Assembly (NCBI GenBank): GCA_012934845.2 | Contig: WNNJ02002804.1 | Coordinates: 1-64,000, forward strand | DNA length: 64,000 nucleotides | Origin: Pomphorhynchus laevis | Lineage: Eukaryota; Acanthocephala; Palaeacanthocephala; Echinorhynchida; Pomphorhynchidae | Reading direction: 5' to 3' | Shown here: piece after piece, positions 53,414-63,905 of the stretch | Layout of the letters: the number at the start of each line of letters is the position of its first letter | Position numbering within the stretch: position 1 is the first letter of the stretch | Made by a program: the position numbers and the translations under genes | The notes under the pieces: model-generated | The model's input: the letters and a program-made list of their open reading frames with translations, nothing else | The model's database searches: none | Told to the model about the DNA's origin: nothing

Positions 53414-56400
53414 CCACGTCCCCCACGTGTGGTTAAGTGGATAACTTAACCCCACGTCCCGTCCTTCCGGTTTTGTTTCTCAATAACTTGCATCCATCAA
53501 TCAAAATCACCTCCACCAACGTCCACTATCCTTCCACTCATAACCTTTCCTCACATCGCTTGCCACCCTCTTTATTATCATTATCCTCTATGTCTCCCGT
53601 CGTCAAACCAAATCCCTCCAAATCATCAACTGCCAGCTCTTATATCGTGATCACACCTACTCACGTCAGTCGTCCTCCTTTACGGAAGCGCTTTGCTTCT
53701 CGCGATCGTTGTGTCATTGTCACTAATATCACGCCTTCTAACTCCTTATCTCCACAAGCACGTCTGGACCACGATGTTTCCGCCTTCAGATCCATCCTCT
53801 CGTCTATTGTTCCTTCGGATAAACCATCCTTTTTCAAGGACATTTCTCCTGTCGCATTCATCCGTCTAAACAAATCTTCTCAATCTAATCCTTCCCAGCC
53901 CCTCTCCTAAAAATTGTTTTCAAGCATCGCTCTCACGCGTCTTCTGTCCTCTCTCAACGATTCAAACTTATGTCATCTTCAACCACTCGAATTTTCCCCG
54001 ATCGTGCCCCTTCTGAAATCGCTTAAATCTCTTCAGCCCGCATCGAAAAACGCCGTCGCGAGGAAAACGGCGAAACATCACTCTTTATCCGAAACATAGA
54101 CGGAAATTTTCAAGTTGTCCACACCCGTCCAAAAATTCGATGGCGCTCCATCTCTCGTATGTGCCTTCTCCACTAGACACTTTCGCCACAGCACACGGTT
54201 TCCGCCTCGGTCATCTCAACACTAGATCTATTCTCAATAAATCCGATCTTATCCTCAACTTATTCATCAAGCAATCCATCGATCTCTTCTGCCTCACCGA
54301 CCCTCAGCCCTTCTAAATTCTCTAATCATGGCGGCATCGTCGCATTCGCGCGTCACCTCGCGTCTCTTCGCAAAATCAATCCCCCTTTTCAGTCCTTGCT
54401 CCTTTGAATTGTTCACTTGTCGTTATTTTAACCCGATCACTCTAGATCTCGCCATAGTATACCGTCCTGGTTCATCAGCTCCTACAGCCTTATTTTTTAA
54501 CGAACTTGCTGACCTCCTTTCTCATTGTTCTTTGTCCTCAATCACTTCACTCGTCCTAAACGACTTCAATATCACCCTAAACCTCCCCTCTTCCACGGAT
54601 TCCATCCGGTTCATCAACATTATATCCAACTACAATTACAAACTAATCTCCACTACCCCCACACATATACTTGGTGGGGCACTCGACATCATCGCTGTCC
54701 CCGATCATTTTGCTGCCTACACCTCACTGTCCATCTCTGATCCTGGTCTATCCGATCACTTTCTTATCACCCTTGATCTCACTCGCAACCACACCCCTCC
54801 TCACACACCTACAATCCTACGTCGCCCTTGGAGAAATCTTGACCTCTCCCTTCTCCGTTCTGTCAAACTTAAATCGTCTCTATCTTCTCCTACAATAACA
54901 TCATCATCTAATCACGATGTCGTCTTTCTTTTCGACTCTGAACTCACATCCACTCTCGATCTTCTCTTGCCCTTCAAGTCTTATCCACACCGTCGTTTGC
55001 ACCGGGCCCCATGATTTGACATCCAATGCCTACTCTCAAAGCGTCGACTCCGCCATGCTTTTCGAGTATATCACCGCTTTCTCAGACGTGATTTCCGCTC
55101 GATCACTCCGTCTTTCCGTGATTCCTATCTTGCTCTTCGCCGGTCTCATCTCAACCTACTACGTACCAAATGCAACTCCTTCTGGCAGCATAAAATCATC
55201 ACTTCATTCAACTCTAAGACTCTCTGGTATACTTTTAACTCAATCCTTGCTCGCTCCTCTTCGCCGTGCAACATAAATGCATTGATTATTCGTCATTTCT
55301 CTAGACTAAAGTATCCATGTTGCTCTCTCACAGCTCGGTATCCATCCTATCCCACTCTACCCAGTCTACTCTCATCCTTCCGGAACTCTTTAATCTTTTC
55401 CCTGTCTCACTTACAGAAGTATCATCTGTCCTCATGTCCTTGCCCAACAAAACATTACCTGCCGATTATCCTGCCTACTCACATATTAAAATCTATATGC
55501 TCATCGATATCCCCTTTACGCACAACCTTGTTTAACTTGTCTATCCCCAGTCGTGTCTTCCCTTCACACAGAAAATCCGCAATCGTTCGTCCCCTCCTTA
55601 AGAACAATCGCTCGTCCCCTCCCTCCCTTCTAGCCATCGCCTTATTTCACTACTCCCTACTCTTTCTAAGCTCTTAGAACGCCTCATCTAAATACAAATC
55701 AACGCTTATATCTCCTCATCCAATCTGTACCCTCCTTTCCAATCCGCTTTCCGCTCTAATCACTCGACAGAAATCGCATGCATAAAAGTGTACAACGACT
55801 TACTCATTTCTCGAGACAAGGCTCTATATAGTGTACTCATCTCCCTCGACCTCTCCTCCGCATTCGACATTGTCGACCACTCCGTCCTCCTTTCTCGCCT
55901 TCATTATGATTACGGCTTTTCTTTCTCCTCCGTAGCATGGTTCGCCTCATATCTATCCGACCGTTCCTTTCGCGTCTGTTCTAATTCATCATCCTCCCCT
56001 CCCATCCCTATTTTTTGCGGGGTCCCACAAGGTTCAGTCCTAGGTCCCCTGCTATTCTCTCTTTTGCTTGGCGATCTCTCTTCGTTTATCAAACCTTACT
56101 CCTTTAACGTCATACAATACGCTGATGACATTCTAATCTATGCTCATGCACCCGCACATCGCATACACGATATCGGAATTTCTGCCTCCAACTGTCTTTC
56201 TTCTATCTACAAACGTCTCTCCAATCTCAATCTCGTTCTAAACCCGAAAAGTCCAAAATAATGTGGATCCTCCCCCGTAAACCAAACATATCTCCTCCCA
56301 CTGTATATTTTGCCTCATCGATCATCCCCATAGTCCACAATTTCACTTTCTTAGGCTTCCATTTCGATGATCACCTTTCCCTTAAACCCTTCGTCCGTGA

Positions 56401-57026
56401 CAAGGTCCGCTCATCTAACTTAATTCTCCGTGTCATCCGCCCTATCAGTCCCCTTATCGACTTCCGTTCTTGTATGTCTCTTCTTTTATCGCTTCTTTTC
56501 CCTAAAATCGATTACTGCCTTAGCCTTTTCGCTAATTCTTTAAAATCCATTATCTTACCCCTACAACGAATAATCAACACCGCCGTTCGAGTGCTCTTTC
56601 GTCTCCGTCGCTTCGACCACACATCCACATATCTTGCCCAACTCTCCTGGCCCACCATCCACATTCGCATCAAACTCCGCCTTCTTCTCGTTACTTTTCG
56701 TCTCATCGCTGTCGGATCCCCATCATTCATCAAACTTCCTTTCTTAGACGGCACTCGTCCTACCTCACTATCGCTGCGTTCCCGTCATACCCTCATACTC
56801 CACGTTTCCAATTACTACAACAACTACGGTCTCCGATCTTTCCTCGTCGCCGCCCTCTCTCGCCTGGAATCAACTCCCTCTCGACGTCGGCCGCGCTCTC
56901 TCCTTTTTCACATTCAAACACCTCCTCCGTTCACACCTTCTCGACACATGATTCACAGTCTTGTTTTGATGTATCATGTAAACGTGCGCTGGCACGCATT
57001 TGCCACGTTAAAATAAATCCTTTTTT
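53401..57026 (+). mobile_element. Family A LINE, long copy (A-h), 5'-truncated with filler
   Basis: Flanked by perfect 9-bp repeats AACAGCTGT (53392-53400 and 57027-57035). Filler occupies 53401-53448; true family A begins at CCCCACGTCCCGTCC (53449), inside ORF1. ORF1 remainder 53449-54099, endonuclease 54130-55010 (L-V-L-N-D-F-N-I-T-L-N; D-P-G-L-S-D-H-F), linker and fingers to 55790. Reverse transcriptase 55788-56261 has A-F-D-I-V-D-H, G-V-P-Q-G-S-V-L-G-P-L, I-Q-Y-A-D-D-I-L-I-Y. Thumb and C-terminus 56261-56940, tail TTGCCACGTTAAAATAAATC. Several shifts. Very close to A-e, so of similar age. Confidence 0.93.
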
Positions 57027-59247
57027 AACAGCTGTTCTGGAAGAAGATGTTTTTGCCGGTACACTAAAACATGACTCCTCAATTGTCGGCGTACCAGTCA
57101 AGGAAATTTTATTGTCTCTTCATTCTGAGGCGATACAGCCAGCAAGAGAGATACTACTAAATAAGTCAATACTGCGCTCATGTCGGCATCACCACACTAG
57201 ATTTGCAATTATTGATGAGGATTCAATAGTCAGAGGAACAAAATAACGAAGGGTTCTGCCGGCGCTTCTGGTTTCGACGCGTCAATGTGGCGACAGATGC
57301 TGACAGGATGCGGAAACTCAAAAACCTTGGCCAAAGCCTTTGCTGAATTGCTGTCAAATTAGCATCTGAGCCTATTTGTCCTTTATGTCTTGGGACGTTT
57401 ACGACCAGCAGGTTAGTGGTTCTTGAAAAAAGACTGGTGGTGTCCGACTGATTGGCGTTTGTGATGTTGCAAGGCGCATTGTATCAAAGGTGATATTGCG
57501 ATTTTTCCGGGACGATTTGCAAGACGTTGCGGGATTCGAGCAATTGGCAGGCTCCCAGAGGAGCGGGATTGAATACGCTACACATTCCTTGCGCAAATGT
57601 TTCGAAACAAACCCAGACTATTGTGTCCTTGCTGTTGATGAGTCAAACGCTTTTAAAGTGATTTATCGAAAAGCCGCAGTGGCTAATATGAGATATATAG
57701 TACCTGCTTTGTTGATTGTGCTTAGTAATCTATATGCATCACCGGTTCAGCTTACCCTTTGTGTTGATAGTATATATTCGCACGAAAGCTTCACACAAAG
57801 AGATCCACTTGCGATGGCCGGCTTTTAAATGGCTTCTCTCCCTTTAATTGAAAACATACGTAAACAGGTTCCTGGTGTTACCCAGTGATGGTACGCAGAT
57901 GATGGTAATTTTGTTGGGAAATTCGAAGACTTAAGGAAAGTGTGGTCCATTCTCTTAGAGCTTGGTCTTAAGTACGGTTATTAGGTAAACGCATCTAAAA
58001 CCAAATTGCTAGCGAGAAGAAGCAGCAGAGTTGACATCTCTCTTTTATCCGCTGATGTCGAACTGTCCACATCTGGTATTAATATTCTTGGTGTTCCTAT
58101 AGGCACCACACAGTACGAATGCAACTGCACGGAATTAGAAGTGGAGCGCTTGTTTAATCTTATTAATCGTCTGGCACGCGTCGGAGAGATAGATCCACAC
58201 ATTGCTTACATTGAACTGGTTCGTTCAGTGCAGTTCAAGTGGACGTATTTCATGCGCTTAGTCAAATGAAGCCTGTCCCACGCAAGCTGTTTGTGCACAT
58301 CTATCAATTAGAGGTTCGTTCTTGCAGTCATCAGACAAAGAGTGAACGAAGACTATATTAAGATCTTAACTTCTCTAATAAGCAATGATGGACTTAGCAT
58401 ATATAACCCAATGTTCTCTACTCACCTGGAACTCGGTTGTTCTTCAAAAATATGCGATACATATGAAACCGGAGAAACCGGAAACACTTTGCGCTTACTA
58501 CAAGACCGCGTTATGAATCTGGGTTTTGTAGAACGACGCAAATTGCGTATCGATAGATTTCAGCCAAGCGTGGCTAGACTCGGTCTGGTCACAACCCAAA
58601 TCATCTCTCATGCCTCTAGGGATGGCGCCTCCTCGTGGTTAAGCGCTCTACCAGTAAGGAGGGAACGCTTCCACCTAAGTCGCAATGAATTAATGGATGC
58701 ACTCTGCGCCCGTTACGGTTGGACGCCCACCGAATCGAGTAAGAACGTATGCGCTTGCGGAGATAGCGTTAATATCAGCTATGCCCTTTCCTGCAAACGA
58801 TGAGGGTTGTCTTCAATCCGGCACAATATCGTGCCGGACTTGCTCGTGCAGGAGCTTACAACAATTTGTCACTGTGTTGGGGTTGAACCTGATCACACTG
58901 ATGTTCCAGCTGAATTTGATTTCGAAACTTAGACGACTACTCGCGACAGAGGTGCACGTTTGGACATTGTAAGTCGGGACTTTAGAGCAATCGATTTGAA
59001 TGGGCGTTTCTAGACGTCACCATCTTTAATATTCACGCTCAATCGTATCCTTGTGGTGTCTCCGCATCCTGTTTGCCAGCAATGAAGCAAGAAAAAAGGC
59101 GAAATACAGTGAACGCATTGCGAGTCTTGAACGAAGCAGATTCGTGCCTCTCGTCTTCACGTCGGGTGGTATGGGCGATGAGATGAGACTATTTCTGAAA
59201 TCACTAGCTGCGATTAAGGCGCAGCGCTCAATACAGCAATATTCCTT

Positions 59248-59322
59248 GCTTAATCATGCTGATGATCATGTGCTAAAGCGTATAATAGCGTTTTCTCCAT
59301 TTTTAAAACACGATATAAATTT
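59248..59322 (+). repeat. 75-bp segment repeated at 59949-60023
   Basis: From GCTTAATCATG to CACGATATAAA, repeated 701 bp downstream with two or three differences. The left copy is in the last part of the REL-type LINE; the right copy lies in the region before the host gene, so a small duplication or a second LINE scrap is there. Confidence 0.88.
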
Positions 59323-59470
59323 TGGCACTGATGAAAAGAAAAATTTCGTTTGCAATTGCTCGATCCTCTTCAGTTTGTCTAAGATCGCCCCGTTCTCGCT
59401 GTGTCATGCCTGTAGGGTGTTTTCCTACCAGCACGCATCCAATCACAGAATAATGACAAGATTATAATTG

Positions 59471-60379
59471 ATTACACAAAGGCCCCTTTTAGGAAACCGA
59501 CTATTGTATCAAATGAATAATAAATTATGCTTAAAAAATTATTATTATTGATTCGAATGTATAATTCAAACGTGGCTCTGTACGAAGATTGGAATTGCGC
59601 TCGCAAGGTCGATATCACAATGTTTCCGAGCACCGCGTTCCAAACTCAATACACCGGTACATTCGGTCATAGACATTGAGTTGCAAATCGCACAATGATC
59701 ATTATTTTCTTTTAAACGTATATTGTGAATACGATATATGTTGATTTCCATTTGCGGGAACTTCAAATGTAAATTTATTCAAATAATAATGTTTTACTTG
59801 AAAAAAATATTCGAATGCATAACGATTATTATTCAAATAAATTTTTATCATTTTTTACTTATAGTAAGGAATAAGCATTGTGAGTTTTGCATTGTTAAAA
59901 AGGTAAGTGAATATGTAAATGATCAAAATAGTCAAACTAGCTTATAAGTGCTTAATCATGTTGATGATCATGTGCTAAAGCGTATAATAGCGTTTTCTCC
60001 ATTTTAAAACACGATATAAAAGTTGATTTGTACTTTAACGCTTTTTGATTCCCTTGTCTTAATACTCCAACTGTCACGGCATTCGTTGGTATAGTTGGAA
60101 TTGTAAATGTGCGTTTTTCAGCCTTTAAATGCTTTTTAATGAAGTTGTTTTTTATTTTAAATTAGTTCTTTTTAATTTATTTTAATGTATTATTTGATGA
60201 AATTATAAGTATCGTTTATAACAATTCGTCAGGCGCGGCAATAAAACGCAAATTAAAAATGATTGGTAACAAACATTGAATTTGTCTAATATTTCATTTT
60301 TTGTCAATATATTGTAATGGATTCTTCACATTTGAGAATTTTTGACAATGGACTAGAATAGAATATTGCTGCACAATCG
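59471..60379. other. Region upstream of the host import receptor gene
   Basis: 3' region of the REL-type LINE, the 75-bp repeat copy (59949-60023), then AT-rich sequence up to the host start codon. A host promoter should lie here, but no convincing promoter motif stands out. A TATAAAAG at about 60014-60021 falls within the duplicated LINE segment, 360 bp from the ATG, so I give it little weight. Confidence 0.4.
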
Positions 60380-61414
60380 ATGGCCAATGCTGAAATTATC
60401 AATTTGATTAGAGAAGTTTATGAGGTTGGTCACACCAGTCCCTCGAGGTGTGAAGAGTTAAGCCAGATACAAAAATCTGATGAAGCATGGACAGTATGCT
60501 CAGAAATATTAAAATATTCAGTTCAGCAAAACCTATCAGTACCTGTTGTGACATTTGCGGCTCTTACATTGAAACGTAAAATTAAAAAGGATCTAAACTC
60601 GCTTAGCAAAGAAAACCACGATCCTCTAAAGGAATTGATTATAAAATCGGTAATAACCTATGCAACTTGTAAGCCTATTCGTACACAACTATGTCTTGCT
60701 CTTGTCTATCTGGTTATTCAGAGTGATAAGTGGAATGATCCCATAGTGACGATTACAAGTTGCTTACCTGACGGCGATCATAAAGCCATTATTATATTAG
60801 AGTATTTTACAATATTAGCAGACGAGTTAACATCTCTCAAAGATGTAAAAATAAAACATATTCGACGGGATCAACTGCGGAGACAGCTCAACGATCTGGC
60901 ACCGGATGTTAATCAGTTTCTGCTTTCACTGCTATGCCAGCGCCATGAAGATATTAACTTTCTATGCGATATAATTAACTGTTATACAATATGGATAGAC
61001 GGTCAGCTAATAGACGAGAAACTTCTAATTACATCAGATGGCAATGAAGTCCAATTATTACCGTTTTTGTTTAAGCACCTTCTTGAAGCAGGAGAATGTA
61101 GTGAAGACCTTCACGATTCGTGCACAGAATGCATGTGTTCATTATTACAGATTTGTGGAGAAAATCTAGGCGTAAACCGTAACATTCTCGTTAAAGCAAA
61201 TAACGTTATTGTCAGCAACTTTCCTCGGTTGTTGGGGTCTGTTAATCAGTGGACTCAGGAAGTCACTAAACCAGTTTTCAATCTGCTTAAGATTCTTGTT
61301 AGCTTGGGATACAGCTTGCAAAATGTATATAGATTGAACATACCTGACATCGAATTAAACGATACTCGGGTCTTACAGTGCCTTCTTGAATATACAAAGT
61401 GCAAACATTATGAC
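60380..61414 (+). CDS. TNPO3: Transportin-3/importin-13-like nuclear import receptor, first coding exon
   Basis: 345 codons from ATG 60380 to the GTAAGT donor at 61415. An in-frame TAG lies 9 codons upstream, which supports this start. The protein resembles the N-terminal third of animal transportin-3, an importin-beta-family carrier that brings SR splicing factors into the nucleus. Visible blocks in order: importin-beta N-terminal-like segment (S-R-C-E-E-L-S-Q-I-Q-K, A-W-T-V-C-S-E-I-L), helical T-F-A-A-L-T-L-K-R-K-I-K (human F-A-A-Q-T-M-K-M-K-I-Q), Q-L-C-L-A-L-V-Y-L-V-I-Q-S-D-K-W, L-E-Y-F-T-I-L-A-D-E-L, R-R-D-Q-L-R-R-Q-L-N-D-L-A, then L-H-D-S-C-T-E-C-M-C-S-L-L. The remaining two thirds should follow downstream but are not in this window. 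Importin-13 is the main alternative. No disabling change; the only clear host gene. Confidence 0.85.
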
Positions 61415-61420
61415 GTAAGT
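61415..61420 (+). other. Splice donor of the host gene
   Basis: TATGAC then GTAAGT. The exon ends in phase 0, after a residue stretch (K-H-Y-D) that lines up with human transportin-3 just before V-V-E-I-S-F-N-F-W. Beyond it the frame runs into 11 non-conserved codons and a stop, as an intron should. Confidence 0.8.
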
Positions 61421-61582
61421 TATACTTTTTTATTCTTAAAGAATTTGTAAAAAGCAACAAATTTAACACAAATGCAATGTTTTCAAATCAAGGTTGATTG
61501 TAATATTTAAAAAATGACCATTAAGTTTTGATTTTTTAAATTTCGAAAACAATACAGTGTTATTCATCTTATATTATTATTA

Positions 61583-61908
61583 CTGAGTACACTATATAGA
61601 GTCTTGTCTCGAGAAATGAGTAATTCGTTGTAAACTTTTATGCAGGCGATTTCTGTGAAGTAATTAGAGCGGAAAGCGGATTGGAAAGGAGGGTACGGAT
61701 TGGATATGGATAGATAAGCGTTGATCTGTATTAAGATGAGGCGTTCTAAGAGCTTAGAAAGAGTAGGGAGTAGTGAAATGGGGCGATAGCTAGAAGGAAG
61801 GGGGAGGTAGAGCGATTGTTTCTTAAGGAGAGGACGAACGATTGCGGATTTCCAGTTTGAAGGGAAGATACGACTGCGGATAAACGAGTTAAACAAGGTG
61901 GTGAGGAT
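61583..61908 (-). mobile_element. Family A LINE, internal fragment in the host intron (A-i)
   Basis: Minus strand, fingers and palm start only: L-F-N-S-F-I-R-S-R-I-F-P, Y-R-P-I-S-L-L-P-T-L-S-K-L-L-E-R, V-Y-N-E-L-L-I-S-R-D-K. It lacks the 3' tail, so it is not a simple target-primed insertion; part of it was lost or moved. Confidence 0.85.
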
Positions 61909-61989
61909 CCGGGATATTATTACATGCAATACTATAACCATGCAGATGTTTTGTCCGCTCACGGTAAAACCAAGTTAATGTCAGCAAAA

Positions 61990-62680
61990 TCTTAATCCGG
62001 ATACAGGATATTTAAATTAGAATCTGTGCAAAGCCATGTAATTAGCGTTTTCTTGAAGTGCACTCCTTTTGATATGTTGACGATATTCTCTGGAAGTTTG
62101 TTGCAAAGCTTCACCGTTCGATAAGATAGACGATATAGTCTTCCGAGTTTGCCGTGATGCAGGGTCCTCACAGTAATAGAGTGAACTCGTTTAGTAGTTC
62201 GCTGGCTTTGCTGAATACAGTTGACCAGGAATCCTTCACGCTCGAATAACATATCCTTTAAACAAAATATCAAGACATACTATAATAGTACGGACTGAAA
62301 GAACTCCTATATTGCGCAAGCGGTTCTTATAAGACAATTTCTTGAGGGAATGGCACGATCTCGTCAACCTACGGAGGACATTTTCAAGCTCATTGATCTC
62401 ACCACGTGTACACGGAAATACCGCAGGGATACAATATTCAATAATAAGACGAATAAGTGAATTGTATAGTATTTTAAGACAGGAAGCCGATGGGTTACAA
62501 AAACACCTCCGGACAACATAGCTAAGTTTCCTGGTCGTTTGGATGATTCTGTCCGTGTTTGGACGACTCTTCAATGACTTGTTCTCAAGTATTCCCAAAT
62601 CTCTCGTGCATTGTACCTGCGTAATTCCCTCGGTACCTAATTTATATCTGAAAGGAAATTTATTGTGTCCAAGTGCATGA
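61990..62680 (-). mobile_element. LINE D, 3' end (D2), in the host intron
   Basis: Minus strand: F-R-Y-K-L-G-T-E-G-I-T-Q-V-Q-C-T-R-D-L-G-I-L (reverse transcriptase thumb) at 62697-62500, I-E-Y-C-I-P-A-V-F-P, L-R-R-L-T-R-S-C-H, then after a frame change C-N-K-L-P-E-N-I-V-N-I-S-K-G-V-H-F-K-K-T (62273-61992). The first half is nearly identical to D1 at 21296-21640. D2 adds the C-terminus that D1 lost. The left edge near 61990 is probably the 3' end. Confidence 0.82.
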
Positions 62681-62742
62681 TCAATGATCATGATCAATGA
62701 TCAATGATCAACATTGATCATATGATCAATGTTGCATTAAAT
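62677..62742. repeat. GATCAAT-type short repeat with a 24-bp palindrome
   Basis: Repeated TGATCAATGATCA units ending in the perfect palindrome AACATTGATCAT/ATGATCAATGTT (about 62710-62733). It lies exactly at the upstream edge of D2. Confidence 0.8.
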
Positions 62743-63239
62743 ATAGTCATTGTTGCAATCATTATTATCAAACCGGCGGGCAAATGTCACCGATAATTTG
62801 GTGACAGATAAAAATGAGTTGACTCACAAAAAAAAGCGCACATAAGATTGATAAATTACATCCGTAGATTTGCTTATAAAAGAAAGTCAACCTCGTAATT
62901 ATAAAGTAAGGATCCGCATTATCAACGCCATAAATAACACATGCGATAGACATTTCGTTATATTGATATATAATGAAATATATCAATATGTGAAATGATA
63001 TATGAAATTCATTTTGCATTCAATATAGTCACTGTTGTATTGATTGTCAAAAAATAAAAATTAAACAAATAAAGAATAACTCTTTCATTTACCTTTTAGC
63101 CGTCAGTATGCTCCTTTTTTATATGACATGTTCAAATTTCTCAACATATTACCATAATATCCACTAGTCTTGTGGGATTATTTCATATAAGACATCGTTA
63201 ATGTATTTTTTAAGTTGTACTTATGATTTGCACCTATTT
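62743..63239. other. Intron or intergenic sequence, nothing recognised
   Basis: AT-rich. Around 62952-62981 there is an inverted repeat (ATATTGATATAT ... ATATATCAATAT, loop of 6). No exon of the import receptor could be identified here. Confidence 0.4.
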
Positions 63240-63905
63240 ATGTTTACCAAACGTTTTCATTTACTAAAATAAGTTCTTAATTGGATTGAGAAATGGACAG
63301 TATGGATGGAGATAGTTGGTAATGAATTTAAAGAAATCTAAACCGCGATAATAATGAAACTTAGCTATATCAAGAATGATAACAGGATATCTGATTCCGG
63401 TTTCATCACACGCAACTTTAAATTCATTCAAACAAGTCTAAAAAATATCCCATGTAGCACCTTTATCATGCACTTTGTGATAGAGAAGCTTATCCTTAGA
63501 CATTATCGCAACAACAGAAATATTTCTGCTCCTTGCTAATAAAACTGTTGTTGTTGCTCTTGTTCTTACTCACGCTCTTCCTGTTTTAAGCCGTAATGAC
63601 ACTTTAAAATCAACTTCATTAATAAAAATGAATGATTCAGAAGGGAAATCTTGTCCTAATCTGACAGAAATTTTTGAGCGTACTCTAGCCGCCAATCAAT
63701 TGTACGCTCGATATTACGTGCTACATGAACCGGAAGTACATCTTTTACATTGTAGTGAAAATTGCGACCTACCAACCAAAGATATTGAAACTGTGATGTT
63801 AAATTCGTTTATAACTCGGGTCGCGATATCGGTAAGAGAAAGTAAATAATTATAACCAATCCGATTATATGGTTTCCTTGAGATTCAGATAGCTTTGATG
63901 GTCGT
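63240..63905 (-). pseudogene. Tc1/mariner-type (IS630-Tc1) DDE transposase, decayed
   Basis: Read on the minus strand in three frames. Near 63900: K-L-S-E-S-Q-G-N-H-I-I-G-L, helix-turn-helix start. 63835-63785: I-A-T-R-V-I-N-E-F-N-I-T-V-S. 63775-63665: L-V-G-R-N-F-H-Y-N-V-K, V-A-R-N-I-E-R-T-I-D-W-R-L-E-Y-A. 63645-63590: F-I-F-I-N-E-V-D-F-K-V-S-L, where the first catalytic Asp is an Asn. 63580-63250: R-S-R-N-I-S-V-V-A-I, V-I-I-L-D-I-A-K-F-H-Y-Y-R-G-L (second Asp kept), then Y-L-H-P-Y-C-P-F-L-N-P-I-K-N, with Lys for the third acidic residue. Two catalytic residues lost plus shifts and stops. Terminal inverted repeats were not identified. Confidence 0.75.

Larger units (their letters stand above)
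52720..59470 (+). mobile_element. REL-type LINE, near-complete, split by family A copy A-h
   Basis: Two blocks: 52724-53400 and 57027-59470. N-terminus: M-P-R-G-K-P, then a dense Cys region (C-A-C-N-G, C-K-G-C-R-C, C-T-T-C-A). It ends with L-W-N-Q-E-K-F-F-E-L-F and M-T-K-G-K-L-R-T-A. Second block: V-P-V-K-E-I; reverse transcriptase with V-R-L-I-G-V-C-D-V-A-R-R, C-V-L-A-V-D-E-S-N-A-F, T-Q-R-D-P-L-A-M-A, then W-Y-A-D-D-G-N-F-V. H-I-A-Y-I-E-L-V-R-S-V-Q-F-K-W-T-Y follows. C-terminal zinc cluster C-A-C-G ... L-S-C; R-H-N-I-V; G-A-R-L-D-I-V, the restriction-like nuclease; and G-G-M-G near 59165. Several stops and shifts. Same family as 1457-2820; the clade name (R2/NeSL/Hero-like) is uncertain. Confidence 0.78.

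Noticed and set aside
62952-62981. ATATTGATATAT inverted repeat
   Set aside because: AT-only arms in AT-rich sequence; expected by chance often enough.
63628-63849. 73-codon plus-strand frame with a GTAAGA donor-like end, at first taken as a host first exon
   Set aside because: The minus strand encodes recognisable Tc1/mariner-type transposase through the same bases; the frame is a shadow. The next acceptor-like site does not continue it in phase.
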